A DNA stretch of 20,475 bases from an uncultured Veillonella sp. (GTDB lineage: Bacteria; Bacillota; Negativicutes; Veillonellales; Veillonellaceae), in contig CAAFUD010000179.1 in NCBI GenBank assembly GCA_900766125.1, positions 1 to 20,475 on the forward strand, given 5' to 3'. A program made the translations under genes and the position numbers. Under the pieces are notes generated by a model. It was given only the letters and a program-made list of their open reading frames with translations. It did not search any database and was not told the origin of the DNA. Each line of letters opens with the position of its first letter. Position 1 is the first letter of the stretch. Below are positions 7,594-15,569 of the stretch, piece after piece.

Positions 7594-8402
7594 TTTTTTG
7601 CCCCCCATTTCCACATACCAGTAATGGTTTGACGAGGGCGTTCCATAAATGTACGCAACGCTTCTTTAATTTGATCTTCCGGTAAATGGCGATAAATATG
7701 GCCGCCATAGGTATAGGAAATTGTCCCCGTTTCCTCACTGACCACAACAACGACAGCATCAGTTTGTTCAGACAAACCGATGGCTGCACGGTGACGTGTA
7801 CCAAGTTCAGTACTCAATGTACGATCCTCAGTTAGTGGCAATAAACAACCAGCTGCACGAATGCGACCATCGCGGATGATTAGCGCCCCATCATGAAGTG
7901 GTGTACTAGGAACAAAAATATTTTTAATAAGTTCACGGCTCAACACAGCATCAATTAAAATGCCTGTATCAACAAAGTCATTGAGACCTACTTCACGTTC
8001 AAAAACGATAAGTGCCCCGGTATGCTCACGAGACATAACGCGAGCCGCCGCCATCACTTCATTGATAGCCATATCCATTTCCTCTTCGTTGACATTCTGT
8101 GCCTTACTGAAAATTCGACCACGGCCCAATTGTTCTAAAGCACGACGCAATTCCGGTTGGAATACTACAGGTAATGCGAAGAGAAGAACGGTCATACTTT
8201 GTTGCAAAATCCAATTGATAACATATAGATTCAGCAAATGACTCAATAAATTTAGAATTGCTAGTATAACAAGGCCCTTCAAAAGAGAAACGGCCCGTGT
8301 ATCTTTAAGCAATTTATATAAGTAATAAATACCTACGGCAACGATTAAGATATCAGCAATATCAAGAAGCCTAAAGGTATGTATAAGTGCGTCAATATGC
8401 AT
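7590..8402 (-). CDS. cdaA: Diadenylate cyclase CdaA (DacA), membrane-bound
   Basis: 270 residues. Three predicted membrane helices span about residues 14-85 (DILIVAVGIYYLY, LVILAILNLLSHLLNLYVI, TVLLFALPVVF), followed by a cytoplasmic DAC domain. The catalytic motifs are intact: PLHDGALII (DGA at 171-173) and GTRHRAAIGLSE (RHR at 203-205). The enzyme joins two ATP into cyclic di-AMP, which controls potassium and osmolyte uptake and cell-wall homeostasis. The ATG at 8400-8402 follows AAGGAGC. First gene of the cdaA-cdaR operon; a hairpin at 8427-8460 lies in the putative leader. Confidence 0.97.
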   Translation of the reverse strand: MHIDALIHTFRLLDIADILIVAVGIYYLYKLLKDTRAVSLLKGLVILAILNLLSHLLNLYVINWILQQSMTVLLFALPVVFQPELRRALEQLGRGRIFSKAQNVNEEEMDMAINEVMAAARVMSREHTGALIVFEREVGLNDFVDTGILIDAVLSRELIKNIFVPSTPLHDGALIIRDGRIRAAGCLLPLTEDRTLSTELGTRHRAAIGLSEQTDAVVVVVSEETGTISYTYGGHIYRHLPEDQIKEALRTFMERPRQTITGMWKWGAKK

Positions 8403-8417
8403 AAAAATAGCTCCTTA

Positions 8418-8460
8418 TACAAAATAATAAGGTACAACCAACTACTTGGCTGTACCTTAT
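8418..8460 (-). terminator. Terminator or leader hairpin between the hydroxylase operon and cdaA
   Basis: A 10-bp stem, ATAAGGTACA (8427-8436) with TGTACCTTAT (8451-8460), extended by CCAA/TTGG, is followed on the minus strand by TTATTTTG. It sits 73 bases after the last hydroxylase-operon gene and 25 bases before cdaA. It is probably the operon terminator. A candidate cdaA promoter lies just upstream, so it could also form at the 5' end of the cdaA mRNA. Confidence 0.65.
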
Positions 8461-8470
8461 ATTTTAACTC

Positions 8471-8500
8471 ATTTTAGAAGCACTGTAAATTTATAAACAA
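8471..8500 (-). promoter_or_regulatory. Candidate promoter of cdaA-cdaR
   Basis: On the minus strand TTGTTT (8500-8495) and TAAAAT (8476-8471) are 18 bases apart. Transcription would begin near 8464, immediately before the hairpin at 8460-8427. The -35 box matches consensus only moderately. Confidence 0.4.
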
Positions 8501-8532
8501 TTATAAGATATGATTTTTCTATAGTTATAGAC

Positions 8533-8847
8533 TTAAATATTTTGTGTTTCAATCCACACATCCATCTGTCCGCCACACACCATACCTTCTTTTACAGCTA
8601 CATCGTCATCTAAAAGAACTTCGATACGACGATGTGCTTCTTTTTTATTCAAGGAATCAACAGCACTTAGGCGAATTTCATTTTCAGCACGACCACCACC
8701 GATAGTACCAAAGATAGATCCATCTGGGAATACTACCATAGATGTGCCAGCCTTACGTGGTGTAGAACCACGGGTAAATAAAATTGTAGCTACAGCTAGT
8801 GTTTCATTTTTACGAGCACTTAAATATTCAATAAACTCACGATTCAT
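8533..8847 (-). CDS. XdhC/CoxI-family N-terminal domain protein (molybdenum hydroxylase accessory)
   Basis: 104 residues, comprising only the XdhC_CoxI domain that forms the N-terminal part of ordinary XdhC proteins. Hallmarks are TRGSTPRKAG (25-34), GTIGGGRAENE (47-57) and CGGQMDVWIE (Cys about 91). XdhC proteins bind molybdenum cofactor, help convert its Mo=O to the terminal sulfido (or here perhaps selenido) form, and hand it to the hydroxylase. The missing Rossmann half is encoded by the preceding gene, which it overlaps by 11 bases. Last gene of the operon; a hairpin terminator follows at 8418-8460. Confidence 0.88.
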   Translation of the reverse strand: MNREFIEYLSARKNETLAVATILFTRGSTPRKAGTSMVVFPDGSIFGTIGGGRAENEIRLSAVDSLNKKEAHRRIEVLLDDDVAVKEGMVCGGQMDVWIETQNI

Positions 8848-9565
8848 GGCTCACTCTACCTTTCCGCAATGAGCCGCCTTTTTTACCACGCACCACTGCC
8901 AAATATTCACTAACGATAGATAATGCAATCTCCTCAGGAGTTTGTGCACCTAAGTCTAGACCAATTGGTGCATATACCATATCTAATTCTTCTTGCGTCC
9001 AACCTTGTTCACGCAATACTTCAAATGCATAATGAATACGCTTTTGACTGCCCATAACACCCATATAAGTTGGCAAATAATCGCGCAATTGTTCTAAGCA
9101 TACATTATCATACTCATGAGCACGAGTAACAATGATAAACCCATTATATTCATCAAGAGGTAGATCATTTTTAAAGTTTTCTAATGGTAAGCATTTACGA
9201 GTTACACGTTCATCAAAGAATTCAGGAACTACATATTCTGGGCGGTCATCTACAACGGTTACACGACACCCGATAAATAATAATAAATCCGTAATAGCAC
9301 GGCTCACATGACCAGCACCCAATACGAGAACAGATGGATCGTTTTCTACAGGTTGTACGAAACATTCCACTTCGCCTACCATACATAAAGAATTAAGCTT
9401 TGCTTTATCTACCATAAATCCTTCGATTGGTGTACCATACAAAACACTACCATCTTCAGCATAAATTGTCTTATCCCCTTGACGAGGGCCAGACAATACA
9501 GTAACCATCAGCGTAGTTTCTGTAAGCTGAAGACGGTCTTTCATCACATCATAGATCGTTTCCAT
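8837..9565 (-). CDS. XdhC-type Rossmann-domain accessory protein
   Basis: 242 residues. A short N-terminal region (about 1-75) is followed by a Rossmann domain with VLVLGAGHVSRAI (79-91), VVDDRPEYV (about 104-112), TRAHEYD and YMGVMGSQKR, as in the C-terminal half of XdhC/CoxI maturation factors; the ending has GLDLGAQTPEEIALSI, also typical. It presumably acts with the separate XdhC_CoxI-domain protein in cofactor maturation. The start at 9565 (METIYDV) is preferred over the ATG at 9580 because AAAGGA is correctly spaced before it; this start overlaps the yqeB end by 17 bases. The gene order (C-terminal type before N-terminal type) shows it is not a simple split of one xdhC. Confidence 0.9.
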   Translation of the reverse strand: METIYDVMKDRLQLTETTLMVTVLSGPRQGDKTIYAEDGSVLYGTPIEGFMVDKAKLNSLCMVGEVECFVQPVENDPSVLVLGAGHVSRAITDLLLFIGCRVTVVDDRPEYVVPEFFDERVTRKCLPLENFKNDLPLDEYNGFIIVTRAHEYDNVCLEQLRDYLPTYMGVMGSQKRIHYAFEVLREQGWTQEELDMVYAPIGLDLGAQTPEEIALSIVSEYLAVVRGKKGGSLRKGRVSHES

Positions 9566-10361
9566 CTTGATTCCTTTCATAATCCCATGCAGTAACAGCT
9601 TCTAAAACACCGCCACCAACGGCAAGGGATTTATCTGAAATACTATAACAATGAGCTTCTTCACAACGAGCATCTACATCGGCCAATTTAAAATGGTCGG
9701 ATACGATGAGTCCGCTCTTAAGAATACCTCTAAGAATACCTGTAATTTTTGCCCGCACTGGCTCTTTATCTACATAACCAATGACTTCATTAGCTTGTAC
9801 AGAATCGCCAATATGGCGCTTAGCTGTAAACAGACCAGCCTTTTGTGAGTGAATAACACGTTCATGAGTATAACCACCTACATTACCGGGAATCCCCGTA
9901 TTAGGCTGCGCTGGACCATCATAGATGCAACGACCTAAGTAATGACCGCGCATGGTTTCAATAACAACATCTACATCATGCCCTGCAGTAAATCCAGGTC
10001 CCACACCAATGACAAGACCTGCATCATCACGTTTGGTACCAAGATTCTTTTTACTTAAAATAGCATCTACAACAATAGCTGGCTTCAATGTATCAAGTAG
10101 CTCTTCATACGAACTAGTCACAACAGGAATAACACCTTGTGCCAACGTATCCGTAACTTCACTAAGGGCTACATGACGTGCTACAAAGCGTTCCAAAATC
10201 ATTTCTCCGCGATGTACAGCATTGCCATAACATACTTCACGGCGAATCATGGTAGGAATGGCGATTTCATTAATCACCACAGGATAGCCTGCACGTTTCA
10301 ATCTATATACAGCGCCAGAAGCGATGTCTCCGCCTCCGCGCATAAGGACTAATGGTTTCAT
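9549..10361 (-). CDS. yqeB: YqeB, selenium-dependent molybdenum hydroxylase system protein (EF2563 family)
   Basis: 270 residues. Distinctive features are LMRGGGDIASGAVYRLKRAG near the N-terminus, AIVVDAILSKKNLGT and GVGPGFTAGHDVDVVIETMRG centrally, and GNVGGYTHERV. I recognise this as the YqeB (EF2563) family, one of two orphan markers that co-occur with selD and molybdenum hydroxylases where selenium is used as a labile hydroxylase cofactor. Biochemical activity is not established. It overlaps the mocA-like gene by four bases at its start and the next gene at its end, so translation is probably coupled. Confidence 0.93.
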   Translation of the reverse strand: MKPLVLMRGGGDIASGAVYRLKRAGYPVVINEIAIPTMIRREVCYGNAVHRGEMILERFVARHVALSEVTDTLAQGVIPVVTSSYEELLDTLKPAIVVDAILSKKNLGTKRDDAGLVIGVGPGFTAGHDVDVVIETMRGHYLGRCIYDGPAQPNTGIPGNVGGYTHERVIHSQKAGLFTAKRHIGDSVQANEVIGYVDKEPVRAKITGILRGILKSGLIVSDHFKLADVDARCEEAHCYSISDKSLAVGGGVLEAVTAWDYERNQDGNDL

Positions 10362-11080
10362 AATGCCTCACTTTCACGTTGTTTCAAACGCTCAAAATCA
10401 TCGGGTGTGTCAATATCATATCCAACATCGTCACGAATCCACAATTTGATAACATGGTCTTTACCACTACCGCGAATGATAGTTTTGCCACCTTGATCCC
10501 CTTGGATATGTTGCAATGATTCAAACCAATGTGAACCAAATAGAACAGGATTTCCCGACTGATAATTCGCCCCATAATGCGGGACGACGATAGTTTTCGA
10601 ATGAAAGTTATCACTAAATGCACTAATAACCTGATGTACAACATTCCCAGTCAATAGTGGTTGATCCCCTACAGAACAAAGAATGCCGTCTAGCGGTATT
10701 GGTGAGTTTTCTACCAAATGACGTACTCCTATCGCTATGGACAGGCCTTGTCCACGATTAGGATGTTCATTCTGAACCACTTCAAACCCATAGCTCGTAA
10801 CTATAGGTTCTAATCTTTCATGATCATCACCAGTAACCGCTACAAAAGGTAGTTTACAGGATTCAGTAAGTTCTACCGAATCATTCCATCCACATTGAAG
10901 AGCCCCACAGACCGCATCTAAAACAGTTTTACCACGCCAAGGCAAAAGTTGCTTATTACATCCCATGCGCTTGGATTGACCTCCTACGAGAAGGACAATG
11001 CCAATATGTAAAGGACGACGGTCTATGGGGTCTCTCATGGGACTGAAAGCGGTATTAGATTTTGCTTTCACATAAGTCAT
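10358..11080 (-). CDS. mocA: MocA-like molybdenum cofactor nucleotidyltransferase
   Basis: 240 residues. The nucleotidyltransferase signature is LLVGGQSKRMGCNKQLLPW (about 30-48), a variant of the usual LAAGxSxRMGxxK; CSVGDQPLL (about 135-143) supplies the acidic metal ligand, and NYQSGNPVLFG follows. MocA transfers CMP from CTP to molybdopterin to give the cytosine dinucleotide cofactor used by xanthine-dehydrogenase-family enzymes, which fits the operon. The first 25 residues before the core are not family-typical, and translation may begin at an internal ATG (MRDPIDRRP). The listed ATG has GTAGGT upstream. It lies six bases after yqeC and overlaps yqeB by four. Confidence 0.88.
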   Translation of the reverse strand: MTYVKAKSNTAFSPMRDPIDRRPLHIGIVLLVGGQSKRMGCNKQLLPWRGKTVLDAVCGALQCGWNDSVELTESCKLPFVAVTGDDHERLEPIVTSYGFEVVQNEHPNRGQGLSIAIGVRHLVENSPIPLDGILCSVGDQPLLTGNVVHQVISAFSDNFHSKTIVVPHYGANYQSGNPVLFGSHWFESLQHIQGDQGGKTIIRGSGKDHVIKLWIRDDVGYDIDTPDDFERLKQRESEAL

Positions 11081-11086
11081 GAGTAC

Positions 11087-11845
11087 CTACCGACATTGAA
11101 TAATGCGACGGATTTCACAACTTGCTTTGTATCCATCAGCTAAGATGATATCGGAAATGTCGCTATCTACAATATGATCAATAAAATCATCAATGATACG
11201 ATGTTGCACCGTTTCATAACCAGTACAGAACAGAATTTTTTTACCTTTACTGTATTGGAATAAACCTTGTTTATGGAGCACAAGATCAGCCAACATGCGT
11301 GGCGTTACAATGGCACCCATATCGCGTTTCACAATATCTTGAACGAGCTCGATGTTATGCACGTGCTCATCATCAAGCGGCGCTCCTAACATTTGTAAAT
11401 TCACAAGACCAATCGTAGTCTTTGTGAGAGATGGGATGACTGGCTCAGTCGTCTTAGGCGCCTTAAGCCATTTTTCCTTTGCCCCATCTGCTTCCACTAC
11501 AATTTGCCAGTTCGGATGCAATTTTGCTAAACCATCGATAAGATCACAATCTAAGGAGTCCACTTTTGTTCCTGTAATGCCAGAGAACCACGCACCACAA
11601 TATCCACGCAAAATACGATCAGTACAATATTCATCAGCTTCATTAATATTTCGAGTATAAATCGGTTCATAATGAGCCACTTGAGATTCATAGAGTCGAG
11701 TCGTAGTCGTAACTACGATGGGCTGACCTTTCAGCCTTCCATATTCTACTAATTTTGAAAGTACAGTCGTTTTACCGCCTGCCCCAACAAGGGCCACGAT
11801 TCCCGGCTGAATCAATCGATTCCAATAGGATGTTTGTGATGTCAT
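11087..11845 (-). CDS. yqeC: YqeC, putative selenium-dependent hydroxylase accessory protein
   Basis: 252 residues with a P-loop GAGGKTT (21-27), VVTTTTRLYE (44-53) and VEADGAKEKWLKAP (117-130), the defining pattern of the YqeC family. Nucleotide-dependent ATPase/GTPase-like activity is likely from the P-loop; the actual reaction in selenium-cofactor maturation is not established. With YqeB it is a comparative-genomics marker for selenium-containing molybdenum hydroxylases. The ATG has a strong AAGGAGG. It begins 41 bases after the hydroxylase large-subunit gene. Confidence 0.93.
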   Translation of the reverse strand: MTSQTSYWNRLIQPGIVALVGAGGKTTVLSKLVEYGRLKGQPIVVTTTTRLYESQVAHYEPIYTRNINEADEYCTDRILRGYCGAWFSGITGTKVDSLDCDLIDGLAKLHPNWQIVVEADGAKEKWLKAPKTTEPVIPSLTKTTIGLVNLQMLGAPLDDEHVHNIELVQDIVKRDMGAIVTPRMLADLVLHKQGLFQYSKGKKILFCTGYETVQHRIIDDFIDHIVDSDISDIILADGYKASCEIRRIIQCR

Positions 11846-11886
11846 AAAACCAGGCCTCCTTAGAAAGGAAAAGTAAATAGAAATCT

Positions 11887-14181
11887 CTATACTTTATATT
11901 TCTCGTCCATAGCCACAAATACCTTCTCAGGTGTCATAGGTAATGTACGAACGTCCGCACCAACTGCATTTTTAATAGCATGCTGAATAGCTGGACTAGC
12001 CGTATTAATAACAACTTCACCAATAGATTTGGCACCAAATCCGCCTGTCGGCTCATAAGACTCTACAAAGTCTACATGTAACTCGCCAATATCTTGACGG
12101 GTTGGGATTTTATAAGTCATAAGGTTATTAGTCTCTAAGCGACCATTATTAGAATAGCGTATATCTTCATACAACGCCATACCGATAGCTTGTACTACGC
12201 CACCTTCAACTTGAACACGAGCCAATTTAGGATTGATAACAGTACCGCAATCGATGCAGGAATATGTATGAAGCGGAATAACCTTGCCAGTTTGTTTGTC
12301 TACTTTTACCTCTGCAATAGTTGCCATGAATGGAGGTGGGGACGTATGACTGCCCCATGTAGCGAAACCAGACAATTGTTCTGCATTAACGCCTACCAAT
12401 AATTTTGGAGCTAATTGATGGATATCCATAGTTTGAGAACCATCTTTTGTGGTAGCTACAACGCCATCAAAGTCGATGTTTTCTACATCTGTATCGAAGA
12501 ATTGAGCGAACTTAGCAATAATCTTAGTGCGTAATTCTTCAGCAGCCATTTTTGCTGCCGTACCAGTTACGTATGTTGTACTAGATGCATAAGAACCTGG
12601 ATCAAATGGTACGATGTCTGTATCAGATTCAACAACAGTCATGTATTCCATAGGACAGCCAATGATTTCACAAGCCATTTGAGTCAATACAGTATTAGCA
12701 CCCATGCCCATATCGGAAGAGCCCGTATACAATGTGTAGTTACCATCATCGCCAAGACGAATTTCTACAGATGCTACGTCAATGTTAGCAACACCAGAAC
12801 CTTGTAATGCTAATGCCATGCCAAGGCCACCGCGATAACGTTCGTCAATATCCCAAGAATGAGGACGCTCATCCCAACGAGCCATTTCTTTTACGCGGTT
12901 TACTGTATCTTGGAATAGACCAGAGTCAAGGTATTCATCTGGAGCGTATACCAAGCTTTGTTCACCTTGAGCAATCAAGTTCTTTTGACGCAATTCAGCA
13001 GGGTCAACACCCATTTTATCTGCCAAATTATTAACAGCACACTCTAATGGCCATAACGCTTCTGTAGCACCATAACCACGGAATGCACCGCCTGGTGTAT
13101 GGTTCATGTATACGCCTTCTGTACCGTAGTGGATAGCTGTCGCTTTATTGTATAAAGGAATGGACTTATGCTCACCAGCTGTAGTAGTAGTGAAACAGTG
13201 AGTTGCATGAGCACCTGCATCAGTAATGGAGTCCATATCAATTACTTTGATAATTCCATCTTTTGTAGCACCTACACGGATTTTCCATTCACGAGCATGA
13301 CGTGTAGTGGAGCAAGTCTGTGCTTCAGTGCGATCGTATAAGAGGTAGCAAGGTTTCTTCAATGTCCACGCCACAAAAGCTGTCATAATTTCTGTGCAAG
13401 CCGTTTGTTTAGAACCGAAACCACCGCCGATACGAGGTTTGATTACGCGAACCTTTGTAGCCGGAATTCCTAATGCACGCGCAATATGACGGCGCACATG
13501 GAATACGATTTGTGTAGAAGATACGATAACTACGCGGCCCAATGCATCAATGTAACCATAACTTTGGAATGGTTCCATTGCTGTTTGGCGTGTAGCTTGG
13601 TCAAAGTAAGTACCATCTACTACATAATCACATTTTGCAAGTTCAGCTTCAATATCGCCTACTCGTTTATGATAAGATACGCAAATATTGCGTTTATAAT
13701 CTTGACCTACAGGGATATTATTGTGAATATCATCTTCAGGGTGGACTACTGTTTCATGGTCGATAGCCGTATGCATATCGAGTACAGGTTTTTGTACTTC
13801 GTATTCAACCTTGATAAGAGGCATCGCTTTAAGTGCTGTAGCTTCATCTTTTGCAACAACAAGAGCCACTTCATCGCCTACATAGCGAACTACAGGATCC
13901 AAGATGAGAGCATCATAAGCAGATGGCTCTGGGTATGTTTGACCAGCCAATGTAAAACGAGTATTAGGCACATCTTCATGTGTAAAGATCGCTTCTACAC
14001 CAGGAATCAATTTAGCTTTAGATGTATCGATTGATTTAATGCGCGCCTGTGCATGAGGGCTACGAAGAACCTTAATAACGAGCGCATCTTTTGGAACAAA
14101 ATCGCCAGTATAAGACGGTTTGCCCGTCAAAATACCTTTAGAGTCAACCTTATCATAAGATTTACCAATGTGCTTATTCAT
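11887..14181 (-). CDS. xdhA: Xanthine dehydrogenase family, molybdopterin-binding large subunit
   Basis: 764 residues. An aldehyde oxidase/xanthine dehydrogenase a/b hammerhead domain (about 15-130) is followed by the molybdopterin domain with GGGFGSKQ (252-259, the first MPT loop), AFRGYGATEA (366-375, the second) and the C-terminal GEVVINTASPAI with the catalytic Glu near 722. This is the subunit that hydroxylates the substrate, probably xanthine or hypoxanthine, at the Mo centre; Veillonella xanthine dehydrogenase is a classically purified enzyme. Other purine or N-heterocycle substrates cannot be excluded. There is no in-frame TGA, so any selenium would be a labile ligand and not selenocysteine. 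The ATG at 14179-14181 shares one base with the stop of the 2Fe-2S subunit gene (TAATG), with AAGGAGG upstream. Confidence 0.93.
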   Translation of the reverse strand: MNKHIGKSYDKVDSKGILTGKPSYTGDFVPKDALVIKVLRSPHAQARIKSIDTSKAKLIPGVEAIFTHEDVPNTRFTLAGQTYPEPSAYDALILDPVVRYVGDEVALVVAKDEATALKAMPLIKVEYEVQKPVLDMHTAIDHETVVHPEDDIHNNIPVGQDYKRNICVSYHKRVGDIEAELAKCDYVVDGTYFDQATRQTAMEPFQSYGYIDALGRVVIVSSTQIVFHVRRHIARALGIPATKVRVIKPRIGGGFGSKQTACTEIMTAFVAWTLKKPCYLLYDRTEAQTCSTTRHAREWKIRVGATKDGIIKVIDMDSITDAGAHATHCFTTTTAGEHKSIPLYNKATAIHYGTEGVYMNHTPGGAFRGYGATEALWPLECAVNNLADKMGVDPAELRQKNLIAQGEQSLVYAPDEYLDSGLFQDTVNRVKEMARWDERPHSWDIDERYRGGLGMALALQGSGVANIDVASVEIRLGDDGNYTLYTGSSDMGMGANTVLTQMACEIIGCPMEYMTVVESDTDIVPFDPGSYASSTTYVTGTAAKMAAEELRTKIIAKFAQFFDTDVENIDFDGVVATTKDGSQTMDIHQLAPKLLVGVNAEQLSGFATWGSHTSPPPFMATIAEVKVDKQTGKVIPLHTYSCIDCGTVINPKLARVQVEGGVVQAIGMALYEDIRYSNNGRLETNNLMTYKIPTRQDIGELHVDFVESYEPTGGFGAKSIGEVVINTASPAIQHAIKNAVGADVRTLPMTPEKVFVAMDEKYKV

Positions 14182-14636
14182 TATTTTAGGCCTCCTTCTA
14201 AGAATTTACGAACCCCTCGAAGTTGTGATTCATAGCCAGTACAACGGCACAAGTTACCGATGAGGTATTCACGAATCTCATCATCAGTAGCCTTTGGATT
14301 TTTACGTTTCAAATTGATAGCACTCATCATCATGCCAGTTGTACAGAAGCCGCATTGGTCAGCTCCTTCGCTAGCAATACAAGCCGCTAATAATTCAGCC
14401 TCTTCTTGCAAGCCTTCTAATGTAGTGATTTTATGACCTGGCGCACGGAATGTAGGATATGCACAAGACAAGATAATTTCGTCATCTACCCATACAGTGC
14501 AAAGGCCACAGTTTGTTGTGTCACAGCCACAACGTACGCTGTAGTAACCAAGATTACGCAATGTATCCAATAACATTTCATCCGTTGGCACATTAACAGT
14601 TACATTTTTATTATTAATATTAAGTACGAGTTCCAT
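14181..14636 (-). CDS. xdhC: Xanthine dehydrogenase family, 2Fe-2S subunit
   Basis: 151 residues. The plant-type ferredoxin cluster ligands are Cys38, 43, 46 and 58 (C-x4-C-x2-C-x11-C in GCDTTNCGLCTVW). The second [2Fe-2S] cluster uses Cys95, 98, 130 and 132 (CGFCTTGM, NLCRCTGY). Both clusters are intact, so the protein should carry electrons from the Mo centre to FAD. Length matches stand-alone small subunits. One-base TAATG overlaps join it to both neighbouring subunit genes, so translation is coupled. The symbol follows E. coli usage for the Fe-S subunit and is not the XdhC maturation factor. Confidence 0.95.
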   Translation of the reverse strand: MELVLNINNKNVTVNVPTDEMLLDTLRNLGYYSVRCGCDTTNCGLCTVWVDDEIILSCAYPTFRAPGHKITTLEGLQEEAELLAACIASEGADQCGFCTTGMMMSAINLKRKNPKATDDEIREYLIGNLCRCTGYESQLRGVRKFLEGGLK

Positions 14637-15418
14637 TATTGTGCCACCTCCTTAGACAAGCGTTGAACCATAGCTTTTACCATTTCCATACGATATTCTT
14701 TGGAAGCATGAGAGTTAGATTGGTAAACTAACTCTTCAGAGGCCAATTGACCTGCTTCTTTTGCTGCAGACAATCCTTTTTCTGAAAGCAGAGCACTTGC
14801 TTTTTCTGCTAATTGAGGCACGCCAGGTCTTGTACCGATGTACACTTCAACGCCTTTGTCATCACGGCGAAGTGCACCTGTCAACACTGGGAAGTCACCA
14901 CGAGAGATGCGAAGAGCCTCTATAGCTACAGGCACATCTACTTTAGGGATACGGATTTCCACGAGGATATCACGTTCTCTGTATTTCATATAGTCATGTA
15001 TGGACATGCGACCGCCTTTAAAAGTAACGATGTCTGCATGTACTGCCATTAATGCAGGAATAATGTCGGAGAAGCCGAAGCGGCTTGCTACAGATCCACC
15101 CATAGTAGCAGTGTTCCGGAATTGAATGCCAAGAATTTCTTTAACACCTTTAACAACAGCACCACCACAGAATTGTTGTAATGGCTCAAAACGTTCCACG
15201 TCGCCTTGCGTTGCCATAGCACCAATGACAAATTCGTTATTCTCTTCGCGAACATAACGCAAGTCAAGACTGGCCATATCAATCACTGCAGGCCATGTGC
15301 GCCGACCTAAACGCAACCAGCAGCCACCAGCTAGCATTGGGGCAGTTTTGTTTTTTGTGGCTAATTCATAAGCCTCTTCCACCGTCTTCGGTTGTAATAC
15401 TTTCATAAATGCTAACAT
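14636..15418 (-). CDS. xdhB: Xanthine dehydrogenase family, FAD-binding subunit
   Basis: About 260 residues. The FAD-binding PCMH-type domain shows APMLAGGCWLRLG (canonical AGGTDL region), EILGIQFRNTATMGGSV (canonical QIRNxATxGGN) and DIIPALMA; a CO-dehydrogenase-flavoprotein-type C-terminal domain follows. It passes electrons from the 2Fe-2S clusters to NAD(P) or another acceptor. The ATG at 15416-15418 (MLAFMKVLQPKT) was chosen because GAGAGGA lies just upstream and homology begins there; the frame stays open to 15487, but that extension looks non-coding. First gene of the eight-gene operon. Confidence 0.92.
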   Translation of the reverse strand: MLAFMKVLQPKTVEEAYELATKNKTAPMLAGGCWLRLGRRTWPAVIDMASLDLRYVREENNEFVIGAMATQGDVERFEPLQQFCGGAVVKGVKEILGIQFRNTATMGGSVASRFGFSDIIPALMAVHADIVTFKGGRMSIHDYMKYRERDILVEIRIPKVDVPVAIEALRISRGDFPVLTGALRRDDKGVEVYIGTRPGVPQLAEKASALLSEKGLSAAKEAGQLASEELVYQSNSHASKEYRMEMVKAMVQRLSKEVAQ

Positions 15419-15435
15419 AATCTGTCCTCTCAATG

Positions 15436-15473
15436 GTATACTAATACTAACAGAACTGGATGATAACCACAAA
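15436..15473 (-). promoter_or_regulatory. Weak candidate promoter of the hydroxylase operon
   Basis: On the minus strand TTGTGG is followed 17 bases later by TAGTAT, with a second TAGTAT six bases on. The match to consensus is mediocre. No riboswitch-like leader is possible: the start codon is within about 30 bases. Confidence 0.25.
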
Positions 15474-15569
15474 AATACAGATATCACCGAACTACAAACT
15501 CAGCAGGAATCTATAGAATTCCTCACGTTTCTTATACTTTTATTTTACCAATTATTCGCCACTAAATCT

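Noticed and set aside
8533..9565. Frameshifted single xdhC gene
   Set aside because: The order of the two halves is opposite to canonical XdhC and each has its own start and ribosome site.
13486..14034. 182-codon plus-strand reading frame inside the hydroxylase large-subunit gene
   Set aside because: It is antisense to a strongly conserved gene, has a Tyr/Phe/Cys-rich non-protein-like composition and no ribosome site.
11887..14181. Selenocysteine in the hydroxylase
   Set aside because: The gene is uninterrupted by TGA; selenium in this system is a labile ligand, so no SECIS is expected.
15419..15487. N-terminal extension of the FAD subunit to 15487
   Set aside because: Homology and the GAGAGGA ribosome site both point to the ATG at 15418; the extension is Ser-rich and unlike the family.
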